Under the pieces are notes generated by a model. It was not told the origin of the DNA, did no database searches, and saw nothing but the letters and a program-made list of their open reading frames with translations. This document shows positions 1-12,118 of a DNA stretch of 64,000 nt, in pieces. Location of the stretch: the NCBI GenBank assembly GCA_964017185.1, contig OZ024883.1, positions 46,494,997-46,558,996 of the forward strand, given 5' to 3'. This stretch comes from Rugalucina vietnamica. Its lineage: Eukaryota > Mollusca > Bivalvia > Lucinida > Lucinidae. Both the position numbers and the translations under genes were made by a program. How positions within the stretch are numbered: the stretch's first letter is position 1; every line of letters begins with the position of its first letter.

Positions 1-470
1 CTTCTCTGGAATAAGGTTTCAATGAAACTTGACATGTAGCATGTATAACTAAAGCAATATCAATCAATCAAACTTTATTTCTCCCAGTTACATTACATGT
101 AAAACATAGGGAACATGAAAGAAATGCCATTACAGATGAGCCATGGCGACATTCAAGTAGGGTTAACATTCAGAATAGCTTGAACGTCGATAAACATGTA
201 CCATGTGTTCATGAAAGAATGTCATTCACAAAACTTTTCCATTCAAACATATTTGGAATATACATGTATAGGCCTACTACGATATCAAATAGAAACATTT
301 ATATACCGTGCAATATTCAAACATCTTCTCTGAAACCGTTTGGCCAATCAAAGCCCAATTTTATACGAAGCATCTATAGGAAGGGGGTCCAGTGTGTATA
401 TAAAAACAGATCCTATATGACCATATATATGGTAAAAACCTAACTACTTTTCTTATGTCCGGTGACTGTA
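1..470. repeat. Degraded fragments of the 7.4-kb/19-kb element family
   Basis: The stretch 311-440 matches the internal tandem unit of the elements at 7451-9181 and 19006-21355: the order 'caatattcaaacatcttc', 'ggccaatcaaag', 'gaagcatctatagg', then 'atatatggtaaaaacc' is the same. Positions 1-50 resemble another part of that unit ('caatgaaacttgacatg'). Neither terminal palindrome is present, so these are internal relics. The run around 60-90 (aatcaatcaaactttattt) resembles the antisense end of a retroposon. I see no gene. Confidence 0.6.
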
Positions 471-760
471 CAGGCCGACTTCGATTGGAACCATTCTAAC
501 TATGGTGTTACCATGGGATTTGTGGTCTGCTACACGACTCCTCCATATCAAATGAGGTTGACCAATCACAGCCATCGTTAGAAGTCTCCTTCACAGAAGA
601 GTTTTACCAAACTAACTATGGTAGCTACCATAACTAGGGCTGGGTTCCTTTGGTAATGGTCATTTCTATCTCCAATGCAGAAGAGCTTTACTATAGTACG
701 AATCGAACAACAATGGTAGCTACTATAGTCCTTACCATAGTCCCAATCGAAGTCGCCCTG
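471..760. mobile_element. 290-bp TA-flanked MITE, pogo/Tigger-like termini
   Basis: Left end CAGGCCGACTTCGATTGG and the reverse complement of the right end, CAGGGCGACTTCGATTGG, differ at one base, and the inverted repeat continues imperfectly inward through 'ctatgg' motifs. TA precedes (469-470) and follows (761-762), the target duplication of the Tc1/mariner/pogo superfamily. No transposase is present, so it is non-autonomous. The termini resemble those of the 7.9-kb element at 32407-40288 (CAGGCCAACTTCGCTA). Confidence 0.75.
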
Positions 761-882
761 TATGTACTACTTGTTCGGGAAACTGTATTGGCTAACTCGG
801 CACTCACAATTAATGGGTGGGTGCCACTTATTCGTCTGTTTTGGTATACATTCGACGCACAATGCAATTTTGTCGCACAGAA

Positions 883-1218
883 TAAACTTCTAAACCCGAA
901 ATGAATGATCCAGCATCCAACCCAAGACTCGAGCCATACATTTCAGTGAGCAAATGCGAATCAGTGAAACTGACTTGGAACCGGCTACACACACCAGCAG
1001 GTAAATACATTTAATTAACACATTATATTGCACCGGCAAAAAATAAATAAGATTCTATCTGTTAAAACAGTCACACAAATCTTCTAAACTTCTAAACCCG
1101 AAATGAATGATCCAGCATCCAACCCAAGACTCGAGCCATACATTTAATTAACACATTATATTGCACCGGCAAATAATAAATAAGATTCTATCTGTTAAAA
1201 ACAGTCACACAAATCTTG
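883..1218. repeat. Tandem duplication with internal 69-bp deletion in copy 2
   Basis: Copy 1 is 883-1084 and copy 2 is 1085-1218. They share about 60 bp from 'taaacttctaaacccg' to 'gagccatacattt', and about 70 bp from 'aattaacacattatattg' to 'cagtcacacaaatctt'. Copy 2 lacks the part of copy 1 lying between two 'atacattt' direct repeats. The near identity suggests a recent event. Confidence 0.85.
901..1000 (+). CDS. Possible first coding exon of an unknown gene
   Basis: An ATG at 901 opens a frame of 33 codons that runs without a stop into a plausible splice donor (AGCAG|gtaaat at 1000/1001), leaving one base for the next codon. The predicted peptide contains the motif SVKLTWNRLHTPAG, which loosely recalls a beta strand of a fibronectin type III or Ig-like domain; that is too short for assignment. 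The adjacent tandem copy keeps the ATG but ends in a stop after the deletion at 1145, so it is broken. No upstream promoter or downstream partner exon with matching phase was proved. It may be a chance frame. Confidence 0.2.
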
Positions 1219-1262
1219 ATTTTATATCTGAAATCATGAACATGCAATGCATCTAAAACTTC

Positions 1263-1315
1263 AGGCTTTCTTCGGTGCAGTTTGGCATTGTTGCCTAGGC
1301 ATACCAAGAAAGCCT
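1263..1315. repeat. Short hairpin-forming inverted repeat
   Basis: AGGCTTTCTT (1263-1272) faces its perfect reverse complement AAGAAAGCCT (1306-1315) across a 33-base spacer. The function is unknown; it could be the stub of a very small fold-back element. Confidence 0.5.
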
Positions 1316-1368
1316 CATACAAGACATTTGATATAGGACTGGTGCGCCCGGTCCATGTGGAATGTGGT

Positions 1369-1478
1369 AGCTCAACTTGGTTAGAACCACCTCGCTAGCT
1401 CAACTTGGTTAGAACCAGCTCAACTTGGTTAGAACCACCTCGCTGAGGCGGTTCTAACCAAGTTGAGGCGGTTCTAAC
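1369..1478. repeat. Clustered direct and inverted copies of a 20-mer
   Basis: The word CTCAACTTGGTTAGAACC occurs three times in direct orientation, twice followed by ACCTCGCT. It is then followed at once by its reverse complement GGTTCTAACCAAGTTGAG and by a partial inverted copy. The block could fold into a long hairpin with nearly no loop around 1440. Confidence 0.8.
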
Positions 1479-1899
1479 GTGCATGCAAAATCAATGTTTT
1501 GAGAAAAGCGTTCAATAATATCAAATATTTTCCGATGAAATTACAGCTGGGCACAATCTCTGTATATTGCATGGGCAAGTTATAATGGTGGCAAAACTTA
1601 AATAAGACTACCTGAAGAAAGGGAGAAATTATTGTACACTTTCATTGAAATTTTCCTACAAAATTCTGAAGGGTAAAGCCAGAATACACAAGGTGACCAA
1701 AAATAGGAATTACTGGAACACTTACTGGCATTTCAGAAACCTCATCCACTAGCAAAGAAGCTTAAAAAAGTAGGTTCTATACACAGACTATCAGGCACTG
1801 TAATGACCTCCCTGATTATCTGGTCTCCAGATGTATGCGTGTCCAAGTTCGCATCTGATGTGACTGATTCCCCTCCCCCGCCCCCTTCCCTGTGAAGCA

Positions 1900-2066
1900 T
1901 TGGTCAATTTGGACTGTCGCCAGTATACCATTTACATTCAGATTCATGGAAAGGTAGCCTCGAACCTAGGAGCTCGCGCGCCGGTGCCCACACTAGACAC
2001 AGCGGTGAGATGATCGAGTGATTAAGAAACAGTGTTCTTAACCGCTCGGCCACGGGGGCCGCCGCC
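1900..2066 (-). mobile_element. tRNA-derived SINE fragment (head)
   Basis: Read on the minus strand from 2066, the sequence begins GGCGGCCCCCGTGGCCGAGCG, with a pol III A box (TGGCCGAGCGG) and a B box (GGTTCGAGGCT), as in serine/leucine tRNA-like SINE heads. An extra stretch of about 20 GC-rich bases lies between the boxes. The same 'cactcgatcatctcaccg' segment occurs in the SINE at 63782. The body and tail seen in that copy are not recognisable here. Confidence 0.7.
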
Positions 2067-2091
2067 GGTGTTCTGTACTCTTGAAACACTA

Positions 2092-3142
2092 AAGTAAGTA
2101 AAGTAAAGTAAAGTAAATAGTTTATTAACGTGTCACATGTCTATGTACAAAGCATATAAAACATGATATTTAAGGATTGAAATTCAGATTTTAGCTTTCA
2201 CTGGATGATGAAAAACATTAGGCTGTTTTACTGTCTGTGAAGCCCGAAGGATGCTACTATGTGGTGGCCCTTACTCGGAATTCTACTCTATTCTATTCTA
2301 TAACCCGGATGTAGTCGCGCTGCGCTAAGTCGTTGCGCAGAGGAATATCAACATGCGAGATGCTTGTCAATTAGTCAACTGAAATGCGAGAATGTCGCGA
2401 AAGTATTTGAAGAGAAACGACAAAAAAAGAAAGAAAGAATTTATTTAACAGGTAATCCACTGACAGAAAGAACATCAACAACCAAATACTTCGCCCACTT
2501 TACAAAATATAAAAAAAACTGGAGAAGCTAACCGCGAATTCTCATGACAGACTAGACTAAATCTTTCAGTCTTTCTCAAGTTTATTCTTTGAAAGTATTG
2601 AACTAAATTTTCTTGCCAAAACAGCAGAAAAAAAGAAAAATATGATGCCGCCCAACCTGTAAACTTCTTGATCGTTAAGTAAACTGATCATGCATGTAAT
2701 TATAGCGTACAGCGACCAGTAATCGATCGCGTACCAGTGCTCGATCAACAAGTGGTTATCATGTTAAGCTAGACTAGTACAGCTCTTTTTGCGAACTTTT
2801 GGCTTATTTTGAAAATAATTAAGAAATATACAAAATGTCCGTAGTTTACCGTCTGTTTTCACTCTGTCGGGATAATACGCACACATGTTTCACAGTGTTA
2901 TTTGGACCTTTCTGGATGGTGAGAATGTACGAAATTAATGATAAATGAGTAAGAAATTGAAGAACTCGACAAGACAGCTGTGGTCGAAGAAAAAGGGATA
3001 AAGTGTTCAATTGGAACCAGGAAAATGGTTGGATAGTCATGAGTAATGGATCAGAATAGGAACATCTGATTTCAATACCGTGTCTGTATTTTCTCAGCTG
3101 TAATTTGTATTTGTCCGTACTTTATCACCCCTTGTCCGTAGT
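2092..3142. other. Non-coding, low-complexity stretch
   Basis: It opens with a (GTAAA)n-like microsatellite at 2092-2118 followed by 'tagtttattaac', and a second A-rich run precedes 'gaatttatttaacagg' at 2428-2453. Both resemble antisense retroposon tails. A short (TTCTA)n run lies near 2281. No convincing gene is seen. Confidence 0.4.
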
Positions 3143-3900
3143 CAGTGTTCCTTTTCAGGCAATTTTGGGGCCGAAATTCGGCCCCATTCCCAATGGCAAA
3201 ACACCACCATTTTTCCCAATTGACCCAGAAAAATTCCCAATCAAAAATTCCAAAAAATCAGAACTTGAAAGTTTGTTTTTGACAGCCACGAAAACTAATG
3301 ACTTTTATATTTTTACCTTTGTTGAAGTTAATAATGTAAGTAATTGTAGTCTAACTTCCTCAGATATCAAATCAAATGTATTTTAAACATGATGAGTATA
3401 AAATCCCTCATTATTATCAGTTTTGGCTGCTCCAATTTCACCTAATTGAAGAGCATATCTTCCGACTTTGTGCCTAATTTTGGACAGCACTAGTAATCAA
3501 CACAAAAAGAAATCTAGGTTGGACATGTTTTAGGTTGAATGAAAAAGCATCCAAACACCAAATTATGCACCGGAGTATTAACTTGACACTTATAATTAAC
3601 ATCCACAGTATATTATTCTACAAGTATTGACTTTTTGAAAAAAGAAATTTTACAAGTACTGATTTCTGGAAAATTAGGTATAAAGATTTTTAGAAAAAGT
3701 AAGTTTATTAGTGCCATTTTAACTCAGTGTTGCTACATAAAGAGATAATTTATCTATGTTATCAAATTAAACAAGGAATCACTTAAAGAATTTTACGCCG
3801 CGACTTTTTCCCAATTTGGGCATTTCGCGCGTAATTTTTCCCCAATTGCAATTAATAAAGGGCCCCGCCCCCATTCCCAAAAAGGTGAAAAGGAACACTG
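3143..3900. mobile_element. 758-bp MITE, 5-bp target duplication GTAGT
   Basis: The ends are inverted: CAGTGTTCCTTTTCA at 3143 and its exact reverse complement finishing at 3900. The inner TIR continues imperfectly as a GGGGCC and 'attcccaa' motif on both sides. GTAGT immediately precedes (3138-3142) and follows (3901-3905). CAG...CTG termini with a 5-bp duplication fit a hAT-like group, although 8 bp is commoner for hAT. The interior has only short frames, including a 93-codon one that I regard as chance, so it is non-autonomous. Confidence 0.85.
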
Positions 3901-4721
3901 GTAGTTTCTCTACCTAGTCCGTATTTACCCGATACTACCTCTTAGGTTTCGCAGCATGGTTTTGGGGTGTGTGACCCCTTAAAGATCTATTATACTGCCA
4001 GAAGCTAGAGAAGACAAAATCCTATTATAAAAACAGGATCCGAGGCTATGACGCTGGTAGACGGGGTACACAGTCTGTATTACCCGGCTTAACCTACCCT
4101 ATTGGTTTTGGGCCGAGGTGACCCGAAACGTAGTTGCCGTTATAGTTCTGAATTGATGCAGTTGCAGTTATAGTTTCAAATTGATGAGTAGTCTTTATCG
4201 AAATCGTTTATTGATGGTTTGTGTTTATCTTGTTTATCTTATTTCTAATCAGTTTGTCATTTATGGCCGTTCCTGCATTCAATAAGAGGATTGTTGTATG
4301 CAGTAGGTGAAATTACCATCCCCTAAATTGTTTGTATTGAGGTTTTACATCACAGTCAACACTGATTCAGTTACAGTTCTCATCAAAGCTTCCTCATTTA
4401 GTTTCAAACAATTTTTCAACAATGAATTAGTTTTTAACCATATTTATGTACAGTACTAATGATAAAGCAAAAGTGCATTTTTTTGCTTTACCAACTGATC
4501 AAGGGGGAAAAAATACATAACTACCCATTCTGAAATTGATAGGTAGGAGCACAGCAAACAAAGAATCCTTTAAGAATGGCCCAGGCTAAATTCTACAGAA
4601 AACTTTGCATGCTACTGACTTCGTTATTGCATCTGTGCTATTTCTCATAACCATTTAAATCATTATAAACAATTGAAATTCATCATAAATGTGTGAGTAT
4701 GTATCAAAATATCGGTCTCCT
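3901..4721. other. Non-coding spacer
   Basis: AT-rich sequence with no open frame or repeat that I can support. Confidence 0.4.
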
Positions 4722-5980
4722 AATTATACCCCCGGCATTTATGCCGACGGGTATATAGTTTTCGCTTTTCCGTTCGTCCGTTCGTATGTTCGTTCGTTCG
4801 TTAGTTCGTTCGTTATTCCGGAACGTTCGTGGAATTTATGTCAAAGTTTTTGTTAAAGTTTCTCTGGTGGTGTATATCTCATGAACTAATGATCATAAAC
4901 CATTCATATTTTAACCTTAGGTACCCTATAGAGTTTGCTTTGTTTCTGTGAGTTTGGACCCTGGGTCCATGCCCAGGGGTGGGGCTAGAGGTCAAAATCT
5001 AGGTCACCTTTACTTTGGGTCAAAGTTTTAGTTTAAGTTTCACTGGTGGTGTATATCTCATGAACCAATGATCAGAAACCAATCATATTTTAACCATAGG
5101 TACCCTATAGGGTTTGCTTTGTTTCTGTCAGTTCGGACCTTTGGTCCATGCCCGGGGGTGGGGCTAGAGGTCAAAATCTAGGTCACCTTGAAAATGTGCT
5201 ATTTATATAGTGTTTTTTCATCTCTAAGTTCATATCTTAACAAATACTTATAGGAATGTATTCCTGTTTGGATCATAGATACCCTTTAGGGTTGAATTAA
5301 ATTCCATGGCACCAAACTCTAGGGGTGGGGCTCGAGGTCAAAATCTAGGACACATAAAATACAGTAGTTACCAAGATTAATATTCTGTGTGTCTATATCT
5401 TGACAACCATGTATTAGAAAGTGTTCATTCTTACAACACAACATAGGTACCACATAAGGGCTAGGCCCACTGGTCCATGCATGGGGTGGGGGTGGGACCT
5501 GAGGTCAAGATCTAGGACTTTTTTTTTTTTTTAAGAATGACATTCTACTTTCATTTCAATCTAGGACTGAGGACCTGACCCAAAATGTCGGCGCTTATGA
5601 CCTAGATTGGGTATACACGTCAGCTCTGTATACCACTCTAAAATAGATATGTCATTCTAAAACTACACCTCCCCATGTTTATATGTAAAGTACTTTACAC
5701 TGCTTATTTCTAAAATGTACTTGATAAGGGTACTGTCTTTCATTGGTGATGTGAGGTTCAATGTCAGGGGTCAGCATGTGCCGGGTTGTTTAGGTAGGGG
5801 GTGGGGAAGGGGGCTTGGTGGTTTCTAAAATGTACTTGATAAGGGTACTGGTTTTTGTTGGTGATGTGATGTTCAATGTCAGGGGTGAGCATGTGCCGGG
5901 TTGTTTAGGTAGGGGTTAGGGAAGGGGGCTTGATGGCTACCAGCCGGGGGTATACGTGCCTCTCAAGGCACTTTTTCTAG
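4722..5980 (+). mobile_element. Non-autonomous Helitron/Helentron-like element, family A
   Basis: The left end carries a palindrome (TATACCCCCGGCAT / ATGCCGACGGGTATA). The first arm recurs inverted at the right as GCCGGGGGTATA. Just beyond it is the hairpin GTGCCTCTCAAGGCAC, then TTTTTCTAG and a T. A 3' hairpin followed by CTAG is the signature of rolling-circle elements; short subterminal inverted repeats suggest the Helentron type. The core holds a (TTCG)n run near 4785, degenerate tandem units of about 180 bp (4845-5530) marked by 'ggggtggggctagaggtc', and two further copies of a roughly 115-bp unit at 5700-5940. No Rep/helicase frame is present. Confidence 0.65.
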
Positions 5981-7450
5981 TTTGAAAAGAAAACTTGTAC
6001 TTTATAACTGTACATTCACGGCTGGTAATGTTGTTGGTTGCAACCGAAAGGTTATGCAAAGCAAATCTTCACGGGAGTCGGGCACATAATTGAGTCGGGC
6101 ACACAAGTGTCAATAGCTTACTTGTGATCCACTTTCTTGTATCAGTGTATTTAGATTTCGTGGTTGCAAGTGAGGGAGTTCGGTACAATAAATGCTTTAA
6201 AATGCTCTTTTGTTACGTTTTGCAAACAAAAGTTGTCAAGATAAATTCTTAACTGTCATTTTTGTAGATGTTGAGCTTTTCATTTATGTTGCCCCTATCG
6301 GTAAAGGTTGCCCCTAACAAAATGTGCAGAAATAAAGACTATTGGGAAAAGAATTGCCCGATTTCAGAACATTTATCTGCAAACAAAGAAACTTGCGTTA
6401 ACATAAATGTCACATGTTTTTTCCGTGTTCTGTTCCAGTAGCTCATGTCCGGAAGCTCCCGTAAGGTTTCAGTTTGCATAATGTTTGATTGCCCCTAACA
6501 ACATAACCAGCCTTGTACATTGCTGCCAATTTAAATGCAATGACCTATACATATATGTACATGTATATGAATTTAGGGGGAACAGGATGAAATAAAGGGC
6601 TGTAAATAATAATGTTAATAGTACTAAGACTGGTAAATTTTACTTGTCAACAATGAAATGCATAAATAGTCAACAATGAAATAAATAGGAATATAAAAGC
6701 AAACAATCATGAACAATGAAGTACATTTTGTAAATAATAAGCACTGTTACAACTTACAGCACAGCATAGCTTGCCTGACCTTGTCTTTTGCCACTAAAAC
6801 TATACTGAAGGACTCTGAAAACGCCTCACTTGCTTTATTGATTCCTACCCTTAGAATATAGGTATATTGGCAAAAATGTTGATCTGAAAAGTACAGTCAG
6901 TCTGCCTAACCTCAATACCAATGCCGAAACTCCAATGCAAGTTATTAATATCTTGAACCCAATAAATAAGTACAGACCTGCATAAAAATTGTCATAACTT
7001 TTGGCACTGTAATTCAATACCTATAATTTTGAAAACTTTATGCTTGCCGTTAGCAAAGATTGCTAGCACCTTAAACGACATTAAAGAAAGGCCACATTTT
7101 CATTTTGCTTTTTTTTTTGTGCACAAGGTTGTTAGATATCACCAGAGACATTTTTTTGTTTCAAAAAAAACCCAGAGTTCTCACTAGGATTTGGAAAATT
7201 GGAGTAAAAATTAGGTATTTCCTAAAATGTTGGATTCTTCTTATACTTTACTATTCTTTGTTTATTTTAAAATGATGACTGACTTGAAGTGATGCATTTT
7301 CAAAGTCCTTTAGTATATTAAAATCTCAAATATTAATATTTCAAAGTCAATGGCCTTGAGTCTAAGGTCATGCAGGCTTGTGACAATAGTACAGCTTAAG
7401 GATGATACCGACTGTAAAGGTGATTTTAAATGACTTGATAATTTTTTCTT
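5981..7450. other. Non-coding spacer
   Basis: AT-rich sequence. The word 'ttgcccctaaca' recurs at about 6309 and 6489. No supported gene. Confidence 0.4.
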
Positions 7451-9181
7451 TAGCTCACCTGAGCCGAAGGCTCACAAGGTGAGCTTATAGGATGGCCATG
7501 CTCTTTCGTCCATCCACAATTTCAAAGATCATCTCCTCTGAAACCCCTGGGCCAGTCAAAGCCAAACTTCATGTGGAGCATCCTTAGGAAGGGGGAACGA
7601 AATATGATCTAAATGGTCCAGGTCACATGACCAAGATGGCCACCATGCCAATATATGGTAAAAACCAATTTCAACGAAACTTGTTATGTAGCATTGGGGA
7701 CTCTGGCCCATCATAGTTTATATAAATCTTGACCTTGGGTTGGCCTTGACCTATTTTATGGCAAGGTCAATTTTGGTTACATAGGCTATTCAATGGAAAA
7801 ATAGTGAAAACGTTGAATTTTTCTAGAAGTTGTGAAGCCTATGACCTGAAAGTTGATAGATACAGACAACATGTTGAGCCAATAAAGTGTTGTGAGTATT
7901 AAAGGTCAAGGTCATTTCTTGACCTTGGCCAAAGGTTAGTTACAAATTAAATGTTGAACTTAATTTTCTCAGCAACCACTTGACCAAGCAAAGCCATATT
8001 TTTTTTATGTAGTATCCTTGCGATGAGGGAACGAAAATTTATATTTATGGATAAGGTCACATAACCAAGATGGCCACCATGGCTATAAATAGCAAAAACC
8101 TTTAAAAATCTTCTTCTCCAAAAGGCCTAAGATTTTGAAACTTGGCATGAAGCACCAAGGGGAGGAGCTATACAAAGTTTATATAAATCATGACCCTAGG
8201 ATGACCTTGACCTATTTCAAGGCAAGGTCAACATAGGTCGCCCATGCATTTGAATGGGGAAAATTGTAATGTCATTTGAAGGAAAAAACTTAATGGAAAT
8301 GGGCAAATGGACTGAAGATTTATGATTTGAAAAAAAAATGGACCCCAGGGCCAGGTCTGCCCCCACCCCGTGGCAATATACATGTATATTACCATGATAT
8401 TCAAAGATCTTCTTTTCTGAAACCGCTCAGCCAATCAAAGCCAAACTTCGTGTGGAGGAAGGGAGAATGAAAGTTTATATAAATGATCAAGGTCAAATGA
8501 CCAAGATGGCCACCATGGCTATAAATTGCAAAAACCTTTAAAAATCTATTCCAGAACCAGAAGGCCTATGATTTTGAAACTTGGCATGAAGCATCAGGCA
8601 ATGGAACTCTACAAAGTTTATATAAATCATGACCTTGGGATGACCTTGATCTATTTTACGGCAAGGTCAACATAGGAACCTATGCATTTGAATGGGGATA
8701 TTTAGTAAAATTTATTAAATGGGGGGAAACTTGCTGAGAGTATGCAAATGGACAGAAGATTTATGGTTATGACAAAAAATGTTTGTCTGCTTCTGTCCCG
8801 GGGCTATATACATGTATAAGACCATAATATTCAAACATCTTCTTCTCTGAAACCGCTTAGCCAGTCAAAGCCAAACATTAAGTGGAGCATAGTTAGTCAA
8901 GGGGAGTGAAAGTTAATATAACTGGTCCAGGTCACATAACCAAGATGGCCGCCATGGATATAAATAGTAAAAACCATTATAAATCTTCTTCTTCAGAACC
9001 GGAAGACCTATGAATTTGAAACCTGGCCTGAAGTATCAATCAATACAGCTCTTCAAAGTTTGTATGAAACATGACCCTGGGATGGCCTTGACCTATTTTA
9101 CGGGCCAAATTACGGCAAGGTCAGCTTAGGTTGCAGATCCTAGTTCTCAGGTGAGCGTTTACAGGACCATTGGTCCTCTTG
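7451..9181 (+). mobile_element. Helentron-like non-autonomous element, family B, copy 1
   Basis: The left terminus is a near-perfect palindrome, AGCTCACCTGAGCC-GAA-GGCTCA..AGGTGAGCT. The right terminus repeats the first arm inverted (AGGTGAGCG at 9150), followed by the hairpin GGACCATTGGTCC (9164-9176) and TCTTGT. The core is a tandem series of degenerate units of about 430 bp containing 'ccaatcaaagccaaa', 'gaccaagatggcc' and 'acggcaaggtcaacatagg'. There is no open frame above 70 codons. Confidence 0.75.
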
Positions 9182-10364
9182 TGATTTAGAAGACTCATGA
9201 ACATGTTTCCATTGAGCAAATAAAAAGTGGGGGTCACCCAAAAAGGCTTTTTTTTTTGCAAGCTGCTACTAACTAAAGAGATCTTTTATAAATTTTGGCG
9301 TTTATGGCTAATTTGTTTTCATCCTCAGTAATATAGCAAATCTCATATCATTCGAAATTTGCTGATAAATTTCTGTGAAAATTGTTCAGTGTTAGACCAG
9401 CTTATAGCACATAGTTTAATGAGAAACCTCATGTGGTCAACATAACGAAAGAAATACTACAGACAACTATGTAAGCCCGACCTCTTTGATTCTACTTAGG
9501 ATTTTCGAGATTTTTGTATATGTTTAAATTGCACTGTCGATTGTAGACCATAATGATATACATGTACCTGAATGTGTAGCTCAATATTTCTTAGTTGATA
9601 TTCAGAGAAAGTTCGAGAACATACTGCTTGTATAATTAAACATGCAGTCTAACAGTGTCGCAAATTTCAAAGTCATGGCGCCAAAAATGTTGCACGAAAT
9701 AAATATAAATGCCAGGTAACATGGCCTTTATTATGACGTCATTTGCATCATTTCTATTCAAAAACTTCAAGTTATACTGACACTATTTAGACAATTAATT
9801 AGTAAAAAGGTACAAGTAGGCCACTAAGTTACCTGAAATTAAATAAAAATAGGAAAACGTACATATGGTTCAAACAGCGAAAAAGAAAGGATTAAGTCTG
9901 TTCTGCCCAGCAGGAGTTGAAAAGGCCACATTTCACTACTACTGCTAAACATTCGACTCCAAAACATGCAACAAATAGAACCACAACCGAAGTTTGGGCA
10001 CATCAGTAATATAAAAAAAATTCCTAAAGCATAAGTTTGTTTTACATATTTTAAAAATGTATAGCTTTCACAAGAGTTTCTTCCCTTTTTGTCGGTATGA
10101 TCCTTAAGGCTTCAGACCAATGTCTAGATACAATGACCAAATAATCAACTAAATCTATCCAAATGTTCAAGAGATATTCATGTACATTAAGTTCTACAAC
10201 CTTAACCAAGAATTTGAACATAAAATTCAAGTCTGATCTTTACTTTAAATAATGCCACTAACATGACCATCACAATAGTATATAACATAAAATGTCAGAC
10301 AAGTATCTAACAACATGCAAAGAACATGTATTATCTTGATCCGTTTGCATGTTCAATGAAATAG
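9182..10364. other. Non-coding spacer
   Basis: No repeat with defined ends and no coding signal seen. Confidence 0.4.
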
Positions 10365-10720
10365 CAGGGATTTTTTCTGCAATTTTGGGAAGGGGCCTTA
10401 GGGCCTTTCTGATTGGGAAAATTAGCGACATACACCCAGAATTTGGGAAATTTTCAAAGCATTTAGAGTTGATGATATTTTCCAATTTGACACATTTAAT
10501 TAAGGTTAATCAATTTAAATCATTAAATAATAAATTAAAATCAAAGTTTAACATCATTTCAAACAGCAGTGTTTGATTTTCACAATGTTTTAGGACTGTT
10601 GAGAAGTATTTTCAGCTGTGATTGGGAATTTTTTTCCCCAAATTGGGAAAAAAAGTCACCTAATTTCCATTGGGAAAGGGGCCTTATTTCGGCCCCTGAG
10701 ACACCCGAAAAAAATCCCTG
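10365..10720. mobile_element. 356-bp MITE, 5-bp target duplication AATAG
   Basis: CAGGGATTTTTTC at the left faces AAAAAAATCCCTG at the right, and AATAG flanks both sides (10360-10364, 10721-10725). The interior shares the 'ttgggaa' and 'ggggcc' motifs of the element at 3143-3900, so the two may belong to one superfamily. The two overlapping short frames on opposite strands (71 and 75 codons) are by-products of the inverted repeat. Confidence 0.8.
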
Positions 10721-11939
10721 AATAGACATACAAAACCACAAACTTTAACATTTGTCAAGTGCTTATTAGACAGAGCTACTAGCTTCTACTATAAAAACCT
10801 TTCATGGCCTGTCTTTTTTCAAGCTTTCTATCTGATTGGATGATTTGAAGAGGGTTAAAAGCAAACATTCCTTGAAAACAAGCCCTTTACACCACTGCAA
10901 AGAACCATCATAAGCATCATTTTATATTGTATGTATTTTAGAGAGGTTGGATAGTATGGATACACATGCTTAATATGTGTAAATGAATGTGCCAATGTTG
11001 CTTTATATTATAGAAATATTGATATCATTAATTCAAAATGTAAAATCACTGCTTATTCACCACTAGTTTAACTCTGCTAGGTAATGAGTCTGGAATGCCA
11101 ATCTGACTTCAATGTTTTAATTAAAGCTTCAATTACCTTGCTGTATATCAACCAATCAGAACATTTTTTTAAAAAGGGCATTCTGAATAGTCATATACCT
11201 CATAGCTCTGTCTTTTATAAAGCTACTTGCATTTGATCAATACAGACTTCGACACATGTGCTAGGGTCAGTACAATCAATCTTCTTGTATTTTTGCACAG
11301 GCTAGCCAAAATGTAACCCATTATACAAGGTGACAAGTAACTCCTCAATTTTCCAAAAAAAAATGTGTTGCATTTAATCTAGAAATGTGCACCGATTCCT
11401 TTACAGTAAACATCATCAAAGACTGGGTGAAGAAAAGTCAGCAAAATGAGACTAAGTCCAGACTTTTTAGTTTTTAATAACGAAAGAGTTCAACTGCAGT
11501 GTTAAAAAATGAGTGAAATACCATTATTTTATTGAAATTATTTGGACAAGGAAAAAATATTGGCATTTCGAAGCCCATTTTATGATTTGAAACATATTTT
11601 CTGTTTATAGCGAGGTCGCCACTACCATTTAGTGCCCGCTGTCATTTGTGATGTCAGCATTGCATTTTGTGTTCAAACATGTAAGCCAATACGAATACGG
11701 AACACTTGATATTTTCCACAGTTGAAGGACCCTGTCAACTGAAATATCAAGCGAAACGGCCGGTCTTTGACAATTCCCATAGCCGAGTTAAAATAAAATC
11801 AAAACTGAGATCCTTTAAGAGCAGCGAACACATAAATGAGAAAGGGGATGGGCCATACCGCGGTTTCGACTATTAAAGTCTTAAAGTTTAACTTGAATCA
11901 AAAATATGTTTGACACACACAACCCAAGCACAATCAGTT
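10721..11939. other. Non-coding spacer with one possible microexon
   Basis: Mostly plain AT-rich sequence. At 11301-11329 a 29-base segment lies between a strong acceptor-like tract (cttcttgtatttttgcacag) and the donor-like AAG|gtgaca, open in one frame only. I consider it weak evidence for an exon. Confidence 0.3.
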
Positions 11940-12118
11940 TTTTTTTAATTAATTTTTTTATTACTATTTCAGCTCATATGAGACAGGCCATTCAGTAGGT
12001 GGGATGAATACTTAGAACATTGAGAAGAACCACCTGATAGACCCGCAAGCATAAATTGGCTTATCTCGTAGTGCCTATTACGGGGCTCGAACCCACATCA
12101 GACACAGTGGTGAGTAAA
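11940..12118 (-). mobile_element. SINE, 5'-truncated, antisense
   Basis: On the minus strand a B box (GGGTTCGAGCCCC) is followed by a body with 'tcaggtggtt' and 'cccacctac', then 'tgtctcatatgagc' and an A-rich tail (the T-rich run at 11940-11965 on the plus strand). The body matches the SINE at 63782. The A-box half of the head is missing. Confidence 0.7.

Noticed and set aside
6439-6460. A 22-bp microexon after 'ttccgtgttctgttccag'
   Set aside because: The acceptor tract is good but the interval is extremely short and there is no phase partner.
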